Of a stretch of DNA of 64,000 nucleotides, positions 18,991-29,561 are shown piece after piece. The notes under the pieces are model-generated. The model was not told where the DNA came from. It did not search any database and was given only the letters and a program-made list of their open reading frames with translations. Numbering within the stretch: position 1 is the stretch's first letter; every line of letters begins with the position of its first letter. The stretch covers positions 17,193-81,192 of the forward strand of contig JAIXWS010000013.1 in assembly GCA_027491165.1 (NCBI GenBank). The letters run 5' to 3'. A program made the position numbers and the translations under genes. The DNA comes from Sphingobacteriales bacterium (lineage in GTDB: Bacteria > Bacteroidota > Bacteroidia > Chitinophagales > Chitinophagaceae).

Positions 18991-20262
18991 TTAATGGATG
19001 ATGTTACTGCCAAAATAAGGGCGCAATACCTCGGGCACTACAATACCTTCGGGTGTTTGGAAATTCTCCAACAAGCAAGCCATAATGCGCGGCAAAGCCA
19101 ATGAACTGCCATTGAGCGAATGCAACAATTGGGTTTTGCCTTCGGCATTTTTAAAACGCACTTTACAGCGGTTGGTTTGGAAACTCTCGAAATTGCTCAC
19201 AGAGCTCACTTCTAGCCAACGCTCTTGCGCAGCGCTATACACTTCAAAGTCGTAAGTAAGCGCAGAGGTAAAGCTCATGTCGCCACCACAAAGCCGCAGA
19301 ATGCGGTATTCGAGCCCTAAATTTTGTAATAATTTTTCTACATGCAGCACCATATCTTCTAGTGCATCGTAGCTTTTTTCGGGATGGGTAAATTGGACAA
19401 TTTCTACTTTGTCAAATTGGTGTAAACGGTTAAGCCCACGTACGTCTTTGCCATAAGAGCCTGCTTCGCGACGAAAACAAGGTGTGTAAGCGGTCATCTT
19501 TATGGGTAGATCATTTTCGGCCGTAATCGTATCACGGTATAAATTAGTAACCGGCACTTCGGCAGTCGGAATCAAATAAAAATTATCGGCAGTGGCATGA
19601 TACATTTGGCCTTCTTTGTCGGGCAATTGTCCTGTGCCATAAGCACTCGCTTCGTTGACCATAAAAGGAGGATACACCTCGCCATAACCTGCGCCAGTAT
19701 TGTAATCTAAGAAATAGGAAATAAGTGAACGTTGCAACTTGGCCCCTTTGCCCATATACACTGGGAAACCGCTACCCGTGATTTTGTTGCCCAATTCAAA
19801 ATCAATGAGATTGTATTTTGTAGTCAAATCCCAATGGGGTAATTTTTGGGCTTCAAGGCTAGGGCGTACACCACTTTGGCGCACTACTTCATTTTCTTCG
19901 GGCGTTTTGCCAAAAGGCACTGAGCTATGCGGCAGGTTGGGTAGGCGAATGAGTAAATCCAGTTGTTCGGCTTCCATAGCAGCAAGTTGCTGTGCTATTT
20001 CTTTGGCGGCTTCTTTTTTGCTGGCTACTTCATTTTTTTGGAGCTCCGCTTCTTCTTTTTTGCCTTGTCCCATCAACAGGCCAATGCTTTTGGAGGCTGC
20101 ATTTATTTCAGACGCTATACGGTCGTTTTCTACTTGCACAAGGCGGCGTTTTTCGTCGAGTGCAATGATGGCATCAACGATATCGAGCTCTTTAAAATTT
20201 TTCTTTTGAAGACCCGCAATGATCAAGTCTTTCTGTTGTCTGAAAAGTTGTAGCGTAAGCAT
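18991..20262 (-). CDS. serS: seryl-tRNA synthetase
   Basis: PTAEVPVTNLYRD, TPCFRREAGSYGKDVRGLNRLHQFDKVE; start set at MLTLQLF (20262). Confidence 0.97.
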   Translation of the reverse strand: MLTLQLFRQQKDLIIAGLQKKNFKELDIVDAIIALDEKRRLVQVENDRIASEINAASKSIGLLMGQGKKEEAELQKNEVASKKEAAKEIAQQLAAMEAEQLDLLIRLPNLPHSSVPFGKTPEENEVVRQSGVRPSLEAQKLPHWDLTTKYNLIDFELGNKITGSGFPVYMGKGAKLQRSLISYFLDYNTGAGYGEVYPPFMVNEASAYGTGQLPDKEGQMYHATADNFYLIPTAEVPVTNLYRDTITAENDLPIKMTAYTPCFRREAGSYGKDVRGLNRLHQFDKVEIVQFTHPEKSYDALEDMVLHVEKLLQNLGLEYRILRLCGGDMSFTSALTYDFEVYSAAQERWLEVSSVSNFESFQTNRCKVRFKNAEGKTQLLHSLNGSSLALPRIMACLLENFQTPEGIVVPEVLRPYFGSNIIH

Positions 20263-20293
20263 TGTTTGTATTTTGTAAGGGCTGCAAAGATAG

Positions 20294-20935
20294 TTATTCA
20301 TCCACTTTGCCTGCAAATAATTGTTCACCTGCCTCTATTCTTGTATTCAGGCGGTTTTCGCTAGGCGGAATGGGGCAAGAATAACCTTCTTTGTAGGCAC
20401 AGTAAGGATTATAGCATTTATTGAAGTCGAGCAAGATTTTATTGTTTCGGATGTCGATAACACTCAGGTCAATATATCGCCCACCCCCAAAAGTGCTTTT
20501 GTAATTAGTAAGGTCGTTAAAGGGCAAGAACAAGTGGTCTTTCATCTCTTCCTTTGCTATTAGTTTTAGGCTTTGGTAAATGTTCAAGTTGTATATTTTG
20601 CTTTTGATCTTAAAAGTGGCGATGGCATATTGTCGGTATTGTTGTTTTTTGCCACTGTGGGTGAGCATATCAAAGACAGGGGCATTGGGTGTCAAGCTAA
20701 GCTCTGCCCATACGGCATAATTGCTATTAATGGGATAAAAACGAATAAAGCCCGTGTCTTTTGCTTTGAGTGGACTGCGTTCTTCCCGGATAAAATCTTC
20801 TTTGTATTTTTTGCGAAAGGCTGCCATTTTCTCTTCATATCGCTGGCCAAAGCTCATTTGGGCTAACAATAAAAACAGGAGGGTAAAAATCGGTTTATGC
20901 ATATACTGGAGGACGAGAAGTGGAGTAAAAAACAA
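20294..20935 (-). CDS. DUF1684-like secreted protein
   Basis: GGGRYIDL, LDFNKCYNPYCAYKEGYSCPIPPSENRL. Confidence 0.9.
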   Translation of the reverse strand: MFFTPLLVLQYMHKPIFTLLFLLLAQMSFGQRYEEKMAAFRKKYKEDFIREERSPLKAKDTGFIRFYPINSNYAVWAELSLTPNAPVFDMLTHSGKKQQYRQYAIATFKIKSKIYNLNIYQSLKLIAKEEMKDHLFLPFNDLTNYKSTFGGGRYIDLSVIDIRNNKILLDFNKCYNPYCAYKEGYSCPIPPSENRLNTRIEAGEQLFAGKVDE

Positions 20936-21037
20936 ATTAGGATAATCAAAAATACCATCATTATCATAAAATATATCCTCGCAAAGGCCGGTATCTTATC
21001 TTTGTTTCTTTTTTATCAATAAATACGAGGGTATACC

Positions 21038-22132
21038 ATGAGTAAAATGGGCAAAGTATTAGTAGCTATGAGTGGCGGTATCGATAGTACCGTTACCGCA
21101 CTAATGCTGCACCATCAAGGATATGAGGTGGTGGGGATTACGATGAAAACTTGGGATTATGCTGTTTCGGGTGGTGGCAAAAAGGAAACGGGTTGTTGTA
21201 ACCTCGATTCGTTTAATGATGCCCGACAGGCAGCCGTAGAGCATGGTTTTCCGCATTATGTTTTTGATATCCGCGAAGAATTTGGCTCGCATGTTATTAG
21301 CAATTTTGTAGACGAATATATGGCTGGCCGCACGCCAAACCCTTGCGTACTCTGCAATACCCATATCAAATGGTCGGCCCTGCTCAAAAAAGCGGATGCC
21401 TTGGGTTGCGATTTTATTGCCACAGGTCATTATGTAAAGGTGCGGCAAGAAAATGAGCGTTATGTCCTCAGCAAAGCCAAAGATTTAACCAAAGACCAAA
21501 GCTATGTGCTTTGGGGCTTGGGTCAAGATTGTCTCAGTCGTAGTATTTATCCTTTGGGCGATTTACTCAAAACCGAAGTGCGCCAAATGGCCGCCGAAAT
21601 GGGTTATGTCGATTTATCTAAAAAAGCCGAGAGCTACGAAATATGTTTTGTACCCGATAATGATTATCGGGGTTTCTTAAAAAGACAAAATCCCAATCTT
21701 GAGCTCGAGGTAGAAGGTGGCGATTTTGTGCTCACTGATGGTAGCAAAGTAGGTAAACACAGAGGCTATCCTTTTTATACTATTGGGCAGCGTAAAGGTT
21801 TAGATATAGCTTTAGGTCGCCCCATATTTGTGACAAAAATCATCCCTGAAACCAATACTGTAGTGCTGGGAGATATTGAGGATTTGAAACAAGGGAGTAT
21901 GTTGGTGAGTGGCTTAAATATGGTAAAATATGCCAGCATACCCGATGGCATGCGTGCTACTACAAAAATCCGCTATAAAGACCCGGGCACCGAAAGTTCT
22001 TTGTATTGGGTAGAAGACAAGCTGAGCGTGCATTTCGATCATTCGGTGAACAGTATTGCTCCAGGCCAAAGTGCTGTTATCTATGAAGGAGACGATGTAG
22101 TAGCAGGCGGAATTATCCATTCGGGAATATAA
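21038..22132 (+). CDS. mnmA: tRNA-specific 2-thiouridylase
   Basis: VLVAMSGGIDSTV, TPNPCVLCNTHIKW, YEICFVPDNDYRGFL, GQRKGL. Confidence 0.97.
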   Translation: MSKMGKVLVAMSGGIDSTVTALMLHHQGYEVVGITMKTWDYAVSGGGKKETGCCNLDSFNDARQAAVEHGFPHYVFDIREEFGSHVISNFVDEYMAGRTPNPCVLCNTHIKWSALLKKADALGCDFIATGHYVKVRQENERYVLSKAKDLTKDQSYVLWGLGQDCLSRSIYPLGDLLKTEVRQMAAEMGYVDLSKKAESYEICFVPDNDYRGFLKRQNPNLELEVEGGDFVLTDGSKVGKHRGYPFYTIGQRKGLDIALGRPIFVTKIIPETNTVVLGDIEDLKQGSMLVSGLNMVKYASIPDGMRATTKIRYKDPGTESSLYWVEDKLSVHFDHSVNSIAPGQSAVIYEGDDVVAGGIIHSGI

Positions 22133-22222
22133 TTTTGGCTTTTTGTTATGTTTCTTTAGAAAAAAGATTATTTTTAGCCTCGTTTTACGCGACTATTCTA
22201 ATAGCACCATATTTAATACAGT

Positions 22223-22975
22223 ATGAATAAACATAAAATTATCCTTGGATTGATGGCTCTAGTGTTTACTACGGCATTGTTGAACTCTTGCAAAAAAGAC
22301 CGTGTGGTAGTTGATGCTAAGAGCAGCGATTTATACCAAGCATTTTTACCTTTAGAAGTGGGTAAATACATCATTTATGATATTGATTCATCTATCTGGG
22401 ATGACACAAAATGTATCAAATACACCAACAAATACCAGCACGAATATTTGGTAGCCGATACTTTTCGTGATGCACAAAGACGCTTATCTTACGCGATCAA
22501 TGTGTTGAGCAGAAAAAGTCCGGCAGACAAATTTGTGGTAAACGATGTGGTTTATTATACCCCCGGTGCCGAGCAAATGGAATATGTTGAAAAAAATATT
22601 CGTTTTATGCGTTTGGTTAATCCTATCACAGAAGGCAAAAAATGGAAGGGAAATATTCTTGTACCTAGCGAAGACCAAGATTATAACTATTTGCAAAACT
22701 GGAATTACACCTACAGCAATGTGTTGAAACCCTACAACAACGGTGCGATTAACTTTGAAAAAACAATTACAGTAAAAGAAGTAGACACCATTTTGAATAA
22801 CCCTGAGACAATGCCAGACGCTTATGCTTCATTGTTGCAGTCAAAATCAGTTTATGCTTTCCGTGTAGGCCTTGTTTACCGCGAATACACCTACTGGATT
22901 TATGACCCAATACCGGGCAGCAAAAACTGCCGTAAAGGGGTGGGTGTAACGATGCGTGCCGTAGAGTACAACTAA
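22223..22975 (+). CDS. predicted lipoprotein of unknown function
   Basis: Signal peptide with lipobox ALLNSCKKD; 250 aa. Confidence 0.8.
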   Translation: MNKHKIILGLMALVFTTALLNSCKKDRVVVDAKSSDLYQAFLPLEVGKYIIYDIDSSIWDDTKCIKYTNKYQHEYLVADTFRDAQRRLSYAINVLSRKSPADKFVVNDVVYYTPGAEQMEYVEKNIRFMRLVNPITEGKKWKGNILVPSEDQDYNYLQNWNYTYSNVLKPYNNGAINFEKTITVKEVDTILNNPETMPDAYASLLQSKSVYAFRVGLVYREYTYWIYDPIPGSKNCRKGVGVTMRAVEYN

Positions 22976-23062
22976 AAAATAGACTAGATTTTTTTATTCG
23001 GGGTGTTGATTGTTGTTTGTTTCATTTAATTTTGAAAGAGCAACCTTCAAAACCCCGAAGCT

Positions 23063-24742
23063 ATGTTTAGGCTATTCCTGTTTTCCTTTCTGATCCTTTT
23101 TGGTTTTTGTGCAATAGCGCAAAAGCAATATGCCTTTCGCATTTCCTTTGCACATAAAAACGAAACTACTTTTAGCATTTCTAGTCCGGCCAGTTTTTTG
23201 AGCAGCAGAGCAATTGCAAGAAGAACAACACAGTCCATAGCCATTGACTCTGCCGATTTGCCTGTTGTACAATTGTATATTGATAGTGTACTAAAACTAA
23301 GCAATGGCATTTTTCATAGTCGCTCGCGCTGGCAAAATAATTGTGTGCTATTGGTAGAAGATACATCCAAAATTGCCGCTTTGCGCAGTTTATCCTTTGT
23401 CAAAAGCACTAAATACATTGCTGTCTTTTTAACGCCGCTCCACTTTTTTACGTCAACAAACACGAAGAAAGAAGAGGGAAACAAATCAGAGGATGGAAAT
23501 AATTGGCGTACTACCGGCTCTATTGCTTACTATGGTGATGCCTACGACCAAATAAAATTAGCTAACGGCGATTATTTGCACGACATTGGATTTAGGGGGA
23601 AAACGAAATTGATAGCGGTAATAGATGAAGGCTTTAATCTTGTCAACACCTTGCCAGGCTTTGATAGTCTACGTATTACTGGGCGTATTGCTGATACCTA
23701 TAATTTTAACCTCAACAAGCCCGACGTTTATAATTATTCTTCTCATGGTACTCAAGTACTCAGCACTATGGCAGGAATAATTACTGGCAATTATGTGGGC
23801 ACGGCACCTGATGCTTCCTATGCATTGTATGTAAGCGAAAATGGCGGTTCAGAACAGCCTTATGAAATGGATAATTTGGTAGCAGCCATGGAGCGTGCCG
23901 ATAGTATTGGCGCCGATATCATCACCATTTCGCTAGGCTATAATAGCTTTGATATTGGAGGTCTTAATGCAAGCTTATCACTCACAGATATTGATGGCAA
24001 AAGTACCATTGCAGCAATGGGTGCCAATACTGCTTCGGCGAAAGGCATATTGGTTGTGGCCTCTGCAGGTAATGATGGTGGCACGGCTTGGAATAAAATT
24101 TTAACGCCTGGAGATGCGGATAGTGTCCTTACTTGTGGTTCTGTTGATATCAATAAAACACTTGCCCCAACTAGCGGCAAAGGCCCTAATGCTGCAGGAC
24201 GTATGAAACCCGATGTGTGCATGTTGGGTGCGCCAGGAGTTGTGTTTAATAATTCAGGAACCACCTCTTCTGTAGGCGGCACCTCAATTGCTACGCCCGA
24301 ATTGGCTGGCTTAGCAGCTTGCCTTTGGGAGACAAACCCTAAAGCCACTCCCTACCAATTGCGCAAGGCTATAAGAGAAAGTGGGCATATCGCCAGTAGC
24401 CCTAATAACCAAATGGGTTATGGTGTTCCTGATTTTGGTAAAGCAAGGCTTTCATTAGGTCCAGAAATTCTGTGTAATTGTGCTGCGCAGGCCATACATG
24501 TTTTCCCAAGCCCATTTACAGAAAAAATTACCGTAAATGTAAATGGCACGAGCAGTAAAGGCATTCTACAGTGGTGTATTTATAATCTACAAGGGCAAAA
24601 GATAATGGAGGATAGGCAATCGTTTTCAGACAGTTCTTTTTCTTTCCAAATTGTACCATCAAGCAATTTGCCAAAAGGGCTCTATTTGCTGCGGCTCAAC
24701 AATCAAGGCTATAATAAGACCCTGAAAATCATTAAGGAATAA
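23063..24742 (+). CDS. S8 subtilisin-like peptidase with T9SS C-terminal sorting domain
   Basis: AVIDEGFN (Asp), SSHGTQVLSTMAG (His), GGTSIATPELAG (Ser), C-terminal VFPSPFTEKITV...LPKGLYLLRLNN. Confidence 0.93.
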   Translation: MFRLFLFSFLILFGFCAIAQKQYAFRISFAHKNETTFSISSPASFLSSRAIARRTTQSIAIDSADLPVVQLYIDSVLKLSNGIFHSRSRWQNNCVLLVEDTSKIAALRSLSFVKSTKYIAVFLTPLHFFTSTNTKKEEGNKSEDGNNWRTTGSIAYYGDAYDQIKLANGDYLHDIGFRGKTKLIAVIDEGFNLVNTLPGFDSLRITGRIADTYNFNLNKPDVYNYSSHGTQVLSTMAGIITGNYVGTAPDASYALYVSENGGSEQPYEMDNLVAAMERADSIGADIITISLGYNSFDIGGLNASLSLTDIDGKSTIAAMGANTASAKGILVVASAGNDGGTAWNKILTPGDADSVLTCGSVDINKTLAPTSGKGPNAAGRMKPDVCMLGAPGVVFNNSGTTSSVGGTSIATPELAGLAACLWETNPKATPYQLRKAIRESGHIASSPNNQMGYGVPDFGKARLSLGPEILCNCAAQAIHVFPSPFTEKITVNVNGTSSKGILQWCIYNLQGQKIMEDRQSFSDSSFSFQIVPSSNLPKGLYLLRLNNQGYNKTLKIIKE

Positions 24743-24765
24743 TAGAGGCTTTGTTGCTGTCAACA

Positions 24766-25065
24766 TTAGATCCACCAAGCAAGCATCCCTAATGCAAATA
24801 GAAAGGATGCAAATAAAACGATACTCAAAACAATGGGGTATTGACCTCTATAGCGGCGCAACACCACTTTGGCGATAAAGAATTGTAAGGCACAAAAGAT
24901 AGCTACATACATAAACAGTGCGGGTAGGTTTTCACCTTTGAATAGCCCGTCAAAACTATAATTTCCTTCGTCGATATAGCCCAAATAAAGGGTTAATATG
25001 ATGGAGACGAAAAGAAAGGAAGTCAGCATCCGTACATTTTTGGGATAAGCTTGTTGAGTAGCCAT
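24766..25065 (-). CDS. small 3-TM membrane protein
   Basis: MATQQAYPKNVRMLTSFLF...; start trimmed so it no longer overlaps the SSS transporter. Confidence 0.75.
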   Translation of the reverse strand: MATQQAYPKNVRMLTSFLFVSIILTLYLGYIDEGNYSFDGLFKGENLPALFMYVAIFCALQFFIAKVVLRRYRGQYPIVLSIVLFASFLFALGMLAWWI

Positions 25066-25076
25066 TTGAAAGAGTT

Positions 25077-26783
25077 TTAAGGATTTCTTGTAGTAAGGTT
25101 TTTTGATAATGAAAATTGTATTCCCGCTGCCAATATCATCAATAACAAACAACCCAAAACATTGAGCCATAGAAAGGCCATTACATTAAAATACCAAGCA
25201 GCGATTACAAAAGCTTCAGTGATGAGTGCCGCAAAAAATACAGCGGTGCCTTTTACTTGTTTCATCCAAAAAGCGACTAAGAAAATACCCAAAATAGTAC
25301 CATAAAAAAAAGAGCCTAAAATATTCACTACCTCAATAAGGTTATCTCCTAATCGGCTAGCAAAAAAAGCGACTACCATACAAAACACACCCCACAATAC
25401 GGTCACCCAACGCGATGCCGCTAAATAATAAGATTCACTTTCTTCGCCCTGATGAAATCTTTTGTAGAAGTCAACAATAGTAGTGGAGGCCAAAGAATTC
25501 AAACCGCTAGCAGTAGAGCCCATTGCCGCTAAGAAAATTATGGCAATCAATAAACCAACAAGCCCAACAGGCAAGTATTCCATCACAAAAGAAAGAAACA
25601 CGTAATCGGTATCATTGGTCTTTTCACTACCCGAATTTTTGCGCACCAATGCCAATGTTTTTTTACGAATAGTATCGGCTTCTGCTTGGCTAATTTTTAA
25701 GTCAGCACCAATGCTTTTTTCTTTGGCTGTATCATTTTCATGCAAGGCCCTAACGTATTCATTGATTTGTAAACGCTTCTCTTCTTGCATGAGCGAGTAG
25801 ACTTTTTGTAGCGAATCGTATTGGCTATTATAAGTGCTTTGGCGAATGCTTTCTACTTCTACTTTATTAAAGAAAACAGGAGGCGTATGAAACTGATAAA
25901 AAGCAAAAACTAAGATGCCTATGAGCAGAATAAGAAACTGCATCGGAATTTTAATCAGGCCATTCATCACCAGTCCAATGCGTCTCTGGGCAATGGATTT
26001 GCCCGTTAGGTATCGCCCAACTTGCGATTGATCTGTGCCAAAATAAGAAAGCTGTAAAAAGAAACCACCAATAATGCCCGACCATAAATTGTAGCGGTTG
26101 TTCCAGTCAAACTTGGTGTCAATGGCATTCATTTTGCCCATCTTGCCGGCAATGTGGAGCGCATCCAAAAAGCCTACTTCTTTGGGTAATAAATGCACCA
26201 CCATATAGCCTGCAAAAAACAGCCCTGCAAAAATGATGGTCATTTGCAGCATCTGTGTGTAGGATACTGCCTTGGTGCCGCCATAGACAGTGTACAGAAT
26301 TACAGCTGCTCCCATAAATAAGGTTGTGTAAGTAATACTCACTCCTAGTATGGTAGATAAAATTATGGCTGGTGCATAAATGGTAATACCAGTCGACAAG
26401 CCTCTTTGCAATAAAAACAAAAAGGCGGTAAGACTGCGGGTCTTATTGTCAAAACGCTTTTCCAAATATTCATATGCGGTATAGACATTAAGTTTTGAAA
26501 ACACAGGGATAAAGGCAACGCATATCACCACCATCGCCAAAGGCAAGCCAAAGTAAAATTGTACAAAACGCAGGCCATCGCTATAGGCTTGACCGGGTGC
26601 TGACAAAAAAGTAATCGCACTCGCTTGTGTTGCCATCACCGAAAATCCTACCTGATACCAAGGCAATTGTCGGTCGGCTAATAAGTAGCCTTCTATGTTT
26701 TTGGTGCCACGACTTTTCCATACCCCATAAAGGATAATGGAGAGCAAAGTGAAGACTAAAACAGACCAATCAATAGGACTCAT
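25077..26783 (-). CDS. sodium:solute symporter (SSS) family protein
   Basis: Multiple TM, VMATQASAITFLSAPGQAYSDGLRF, AMGSTASGLNSLAST; about 90-aa soluble insertion. Confidence 0.93.
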   Translation of the reverse strand: MSPIDWSVLVFTLLSIILYGVWKSRGTKNIEGYLLADRQLPWYQVGFSVMATQASAITFLSAPGQAYSDGLRFVQFYFGLPLAMVVICVAFIPVFSKLNVYTAYEYLEKRFDNKTRSLTAFLFLLQRGLSTGITIYAPAIILSTILGVSITYTTLFMGAAVILYTVYGGTKAVSYTQMLQMTIIFAGLFFAGYMVVHLLPKEVGFLDALHIAGKMGKMNAIDTKFDWNNRYNLWSGIIGGFFLQLSYFGTDQSQVGRYLTGKSIAQRRIGLVMNGLIKIPMQFLILLIGILVFAFYQFHTPPVFFNKVEVESIRQSTYNSQYDSLQKVYSLMQEEKRLQINEYVRALHENDTAKEKSIGADLKISQAEADTIRKKTLALVRKNSGSEKTNDTDYVFLSFVMEYLPVGLVGLLIAIIFLAAMGSTASGLNSLASTTIVDFYKRFHQGEESESYYLAASRWVTVLWGVFCMVVAFFASRLGDNLIEVVNILGSFFYGTILGIFLVAFWMKQVKGTAVFFAALITEAFVIAAWYFNVMAFLWLNVLGCLLLMILAAGIQFSLSKNLTTRNP

Positions 26784-26896
26784 AGAAAATACTGGGTAAT
26801 GAAATACAGAAAAAAGATCACCAATACCAACACCACAACAAGCATCAAATACACCTTTGTCCAGGTTTTCAAAAATGGCGGCTTTTCGTTGTGCAT
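26780..26896 (-). CDS. 38-aa single-TM membrane peptide between PIG-L and SSS genes
   Basis: Manual translation MHNEKPPFLKTWTKVYLMLVVVLVLVIFFLYFITQYFL*; starts 1 nt after the PIG-L stop, ends in an ATGA overlap with the SSS start. Confidence 0.8.
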   Translation of the reverse strand: MHNEKPPFLKTWTKVYLMLVVVLVLVIFFLYFITQYFL

Positions 26897-26897
26897 G

Positions 26898-29405
26898 CTA
26901 TTTCTTTTTAGTGTCGTTTGGAGGCAAACTAATCAGGTTGGCAAATAAACGATAGGCTCCTGAAACGCCCGCTGGCAGCTGACGGAAGAAGGCTAGTCCG
27001 GTATATACAAAATTCCCTTTGCCATAAGTTGCAAGGAGCAAACTGCCTTCGTTTGCTTTTTCATTGGGGTCTTTCATCGACAATAGGCGTTCATAATTTT
27101 TTGAAGAATCGCTTGCAAAATAAATGCCTCTTTCTTGTACCCAATTGTCAAAATCAGCCTTCGTTATTTTATTCGGAAAATTAAAGGCTGGGTGATGCTC
27201 TTGGGTAAAGGTAACCGCTGCATTTTCGTCAGTCACCCTTTCGCGTGTGATGGTAAAAGGATAAGGGCCGATATTCTGAGGTACAGAGCTGATGCGGTTA
27301 TTGGTATTGTATTGTACAATAAGATTGCCCCCATTTTTTACATAAGCCATTAATTTTTTGTAGTACAATTGTAGCTTTTCATTGGTGTTGTATGCACGGA
27401 CTCCTGTAACAATAGCATCAAATTGAGAGAGCTCCGCAGTTGCTAAAATCTCATCAGGGAGCATCGTGATTTTGTAGCCAATTTGTTGCAAGCAAGTAGC
27501 TACATCATCGCCTGCACCGGGTATGTATCCGATATTGTTGCCCTCTTTTTGCACATCGATTTTTATCAATTTTACTTGGGCTTCTGACAAGGTGAATTGT
27601 GCAGGAATGTGGTCATAATCGATACGCTTGATGCTCTTGTTGTAGACTTTCCCATCAATGACCAATGAGGCTGAAATGCTTCCTGCTAAAGCATTTTCTT
27701 CAGGGTGTACATAGGCATCAATAATCGCCTCATCATTTTTAGCCGCTAACTCGAAGCTGTTATTTTCTGTTTCTAAGTTCCATCCCTTATTTGTTTCCAA
27801 AAGTAATTTGCCTTTCACATTTGCAGTATTTGCTTTGATTACAAAACGAATTTTCTTTTCGTTTTGATTTCTAAAAACATAAACAGCTTCACTGGTGTTT
27901 ACCGTTGCGGGAGGTAAAATTTCCAAAGGTCTGTAACGCTCACCTTTTACAGGGTCGGTAGATTTAAACACAATAGGACTTGTATGTTGGAATTTGATTC
28001 CGCCAATCGATAAATCAATCGTGACATTAAGTGGCGCTTTGTTTTCGCCCTGCCCAATGAGTTGCTGATTATCGACAATAAAGGAGCCCGAAGTATGCGC
28101 CTTGGTCAACCAATAGGGAGTAGAGAATTTAGCTTCAGCACTTAGCTTTTCTTTTCTTTTAAAGGTGTACAGTTGATTTGTTTTCAACTCGAAAGTAGCA
28201 TTGCTATCACTCGAAATATATTGAAGCTTATTGATTGTAACCTGTGCTTTATTGCGCACAATGATTTGTGTTGTTAGGTCCATTTGCTTGCCCGGAATGG
28301 CCGTATAATCTCCTGCGCTGGCTTCAATCCACAATCCCGCACAAGCGAACATGAGTTCTTTTAATTCGGTAAGTTTTTGATTTTTCCAATAGTCTGTTTC
28401 TGTGTTTTTAAAATGGGATTGCTCTAATTGTTGGTACAGATTTGCTAGGGCAGGAATCGATTTTTCAGGTGATTGAGCCTTGTATTGTGCGATGCATTGA
28501 TCCAAAAGGGTGTTGAATTTTGCCTTTGTAGCAAAGCGATTCCAACTAGTATGGATGCCTTCAAACAAATCTTTTCTTGCTGTATCACCTGCGAGTTGCT
28601 TAAAATATTCAAAAGCTTCTCCGCGTGTTTTGGCCGAACCAAAGCCTTGGCTTTTGTGATTAGAGCGGCTTTCGGCCGCTATTTCGCCGTAAGATTTTCC
28701 TAATAAAGGATTGTAGCCACCCACATCTATTTTCAATTGATTTTCGGCAGTTGTATTGAGGCCGCCAAAATTAAAGGTGTTCCAAAAAATGCGTTTCGCT
28801 TGCCATAATTGTGTTTCTTTTAATTGTTCTGGAAAGCGAGTGGAATCGGCAGCGGCTTTAAATGCTTCGAGTGCTAGTATTGCAGAGGCGGTATGATGCC
28901 CGTGTCCACCTTCGCCTGTTGTAGGAAAACGACATATAATCACATCGGGTTTGAAATTTCTAATCACCCAAACCATATCTGCTAGCACTGATTCTTTATT
29001 CCAAAACCGAAAGGTTTCTTCTGGATTTTTGGAAAAACCAAAGTCGTAGGCACGGGTAAAAAATTGCTCAGCACCATCTATTCTTCTTGCTGCCAATAAT
29101 TCTTGTGTGCGTATCAATCCCAGCATTTCGCCTTGTTCTTTGCCAATTAAATTTTGCCCGCCATCGCCTCGTGTGAGGGATAAATATCCGGTTCGCAATT
29201 TTCTTTCATTGGCCAAATAGCCCAACAGACGAGTGTTTTCATCGTCCGGATGCGCTGCAATATAGAGCACTGAGCCCACCGTATTTAGTTTTTGGAGCTT
29301 TTGAACAATTTCGGACGAAGTATATTCTTTATTTGCTTGCCCATATGATGGGAAATGGACTGCAAGGATTATAGAAAAAGCTACTATGGCTTTTTGGAGC
29401 TGCAT
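26898..29405 (-). CDS. exported PIG-L/LmbE-family deacetylase, multidomain
   Basis: Signal peptide, YIAAHPDDENTRLLGYL, GHGHHTAS; C-terminal VTGVRAYN...YVKNGGNLIVQYNTN GATase-like region. Confidence 0.92.
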   Translation of the reverse strand: MQLQKAIVAFSIILAVHFPSYGQANKEYTSSEIVQKLQKLNTVGSVLYIAAHPDDENTRLLGYLANERKLRTGYLSLTRGDGGQNLIGKEQGEMLGLIRTQELLAARRIDGAEQFFTRAYDFGFSKNPEETFRFWNKESVLADMVWVIRNFKPDVIICRFPTTGEGGHGHHTASAILALEAFKAAADSTRFPEQLKETQLWQAKRIFWNTFNFGGLNTTAENQLKIDVGGYNPLLGKSYGEIAAESRSNHKSQGFGSAKTRGEAFEYFKQLAGDTARKDLFEGIHTSWNRFATKAKFNTLLDQCIAQYKAQSPEKSIPALANLYQQLEQSHFKNTETDYWKNQKLTELKELMFACAGLWIEASAGDYTAIPGKQMDLTTQIIVRNKAQVTINKLQYISSDSNATFELKTNQLYTFKRKEKLSAEAKFSTPYWLTKAHTSGSFIVDNQQLIGQGENKAPLNVTIDLSIGGIKFQHTSPIVFKSTDPVKGERYRPLEILPPATVNTSEAVYVFRNQNEKKIRFVIKANTANVKGKLLLETNKGWNLETENNSFELAAKNDEAIIDAYVHPEENALAGSISASLVIDGKVYNKSIKRIDYDHIPAQFTLSEAQVKLIKIDVQKEGNNIGYIPGAGDDVATCLQQIGYKITMLPDEILATAELSQFDAIVTGVRAYNTNEKLQLYYKKLMAYVKNGGNLIVQYNTNNRISSVPQNIGPYPFTITRERVTDENAAVTFTQEHHPAFNFPNKITKADFDNWVQERGIYFASDSSKNYERLLSMKDPNEKANEGSLLLATYGKGNFVYTGLAFFRQLPAGVSGAYRLFANLISLPPNDTKKK

Positions 29406-29494
29406 AACTGAAAGGATTATTTTATTTTGTTTGCAAGATACAAAAGGCCTTTAGCTAAAAACCTTTAGCTGCCATTAAAACTTCTTACTGGATA

Positions 29495-29532
29495 CAAAAA
29501 AATGGCCTAGGGTTTTAATCGGAGGCCATTTC
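29495..29532 (-). terminator. stem-loop downstream of the DUF1015 gene
   Basis: AAATGGCCT...AGGCCATTT with A-run on + strand. Confidence 0.5.
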
Positions 29533-29561
29533 TATTTATTATTTACATAGTGCATTGTTGG

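Noticed and set aside
29437-29470. Direct repeat CCTTTAGCT...CCTTTAGCT
   Set aside because: Only two short copies in an AT-rich gap; no flanking mobile-element features
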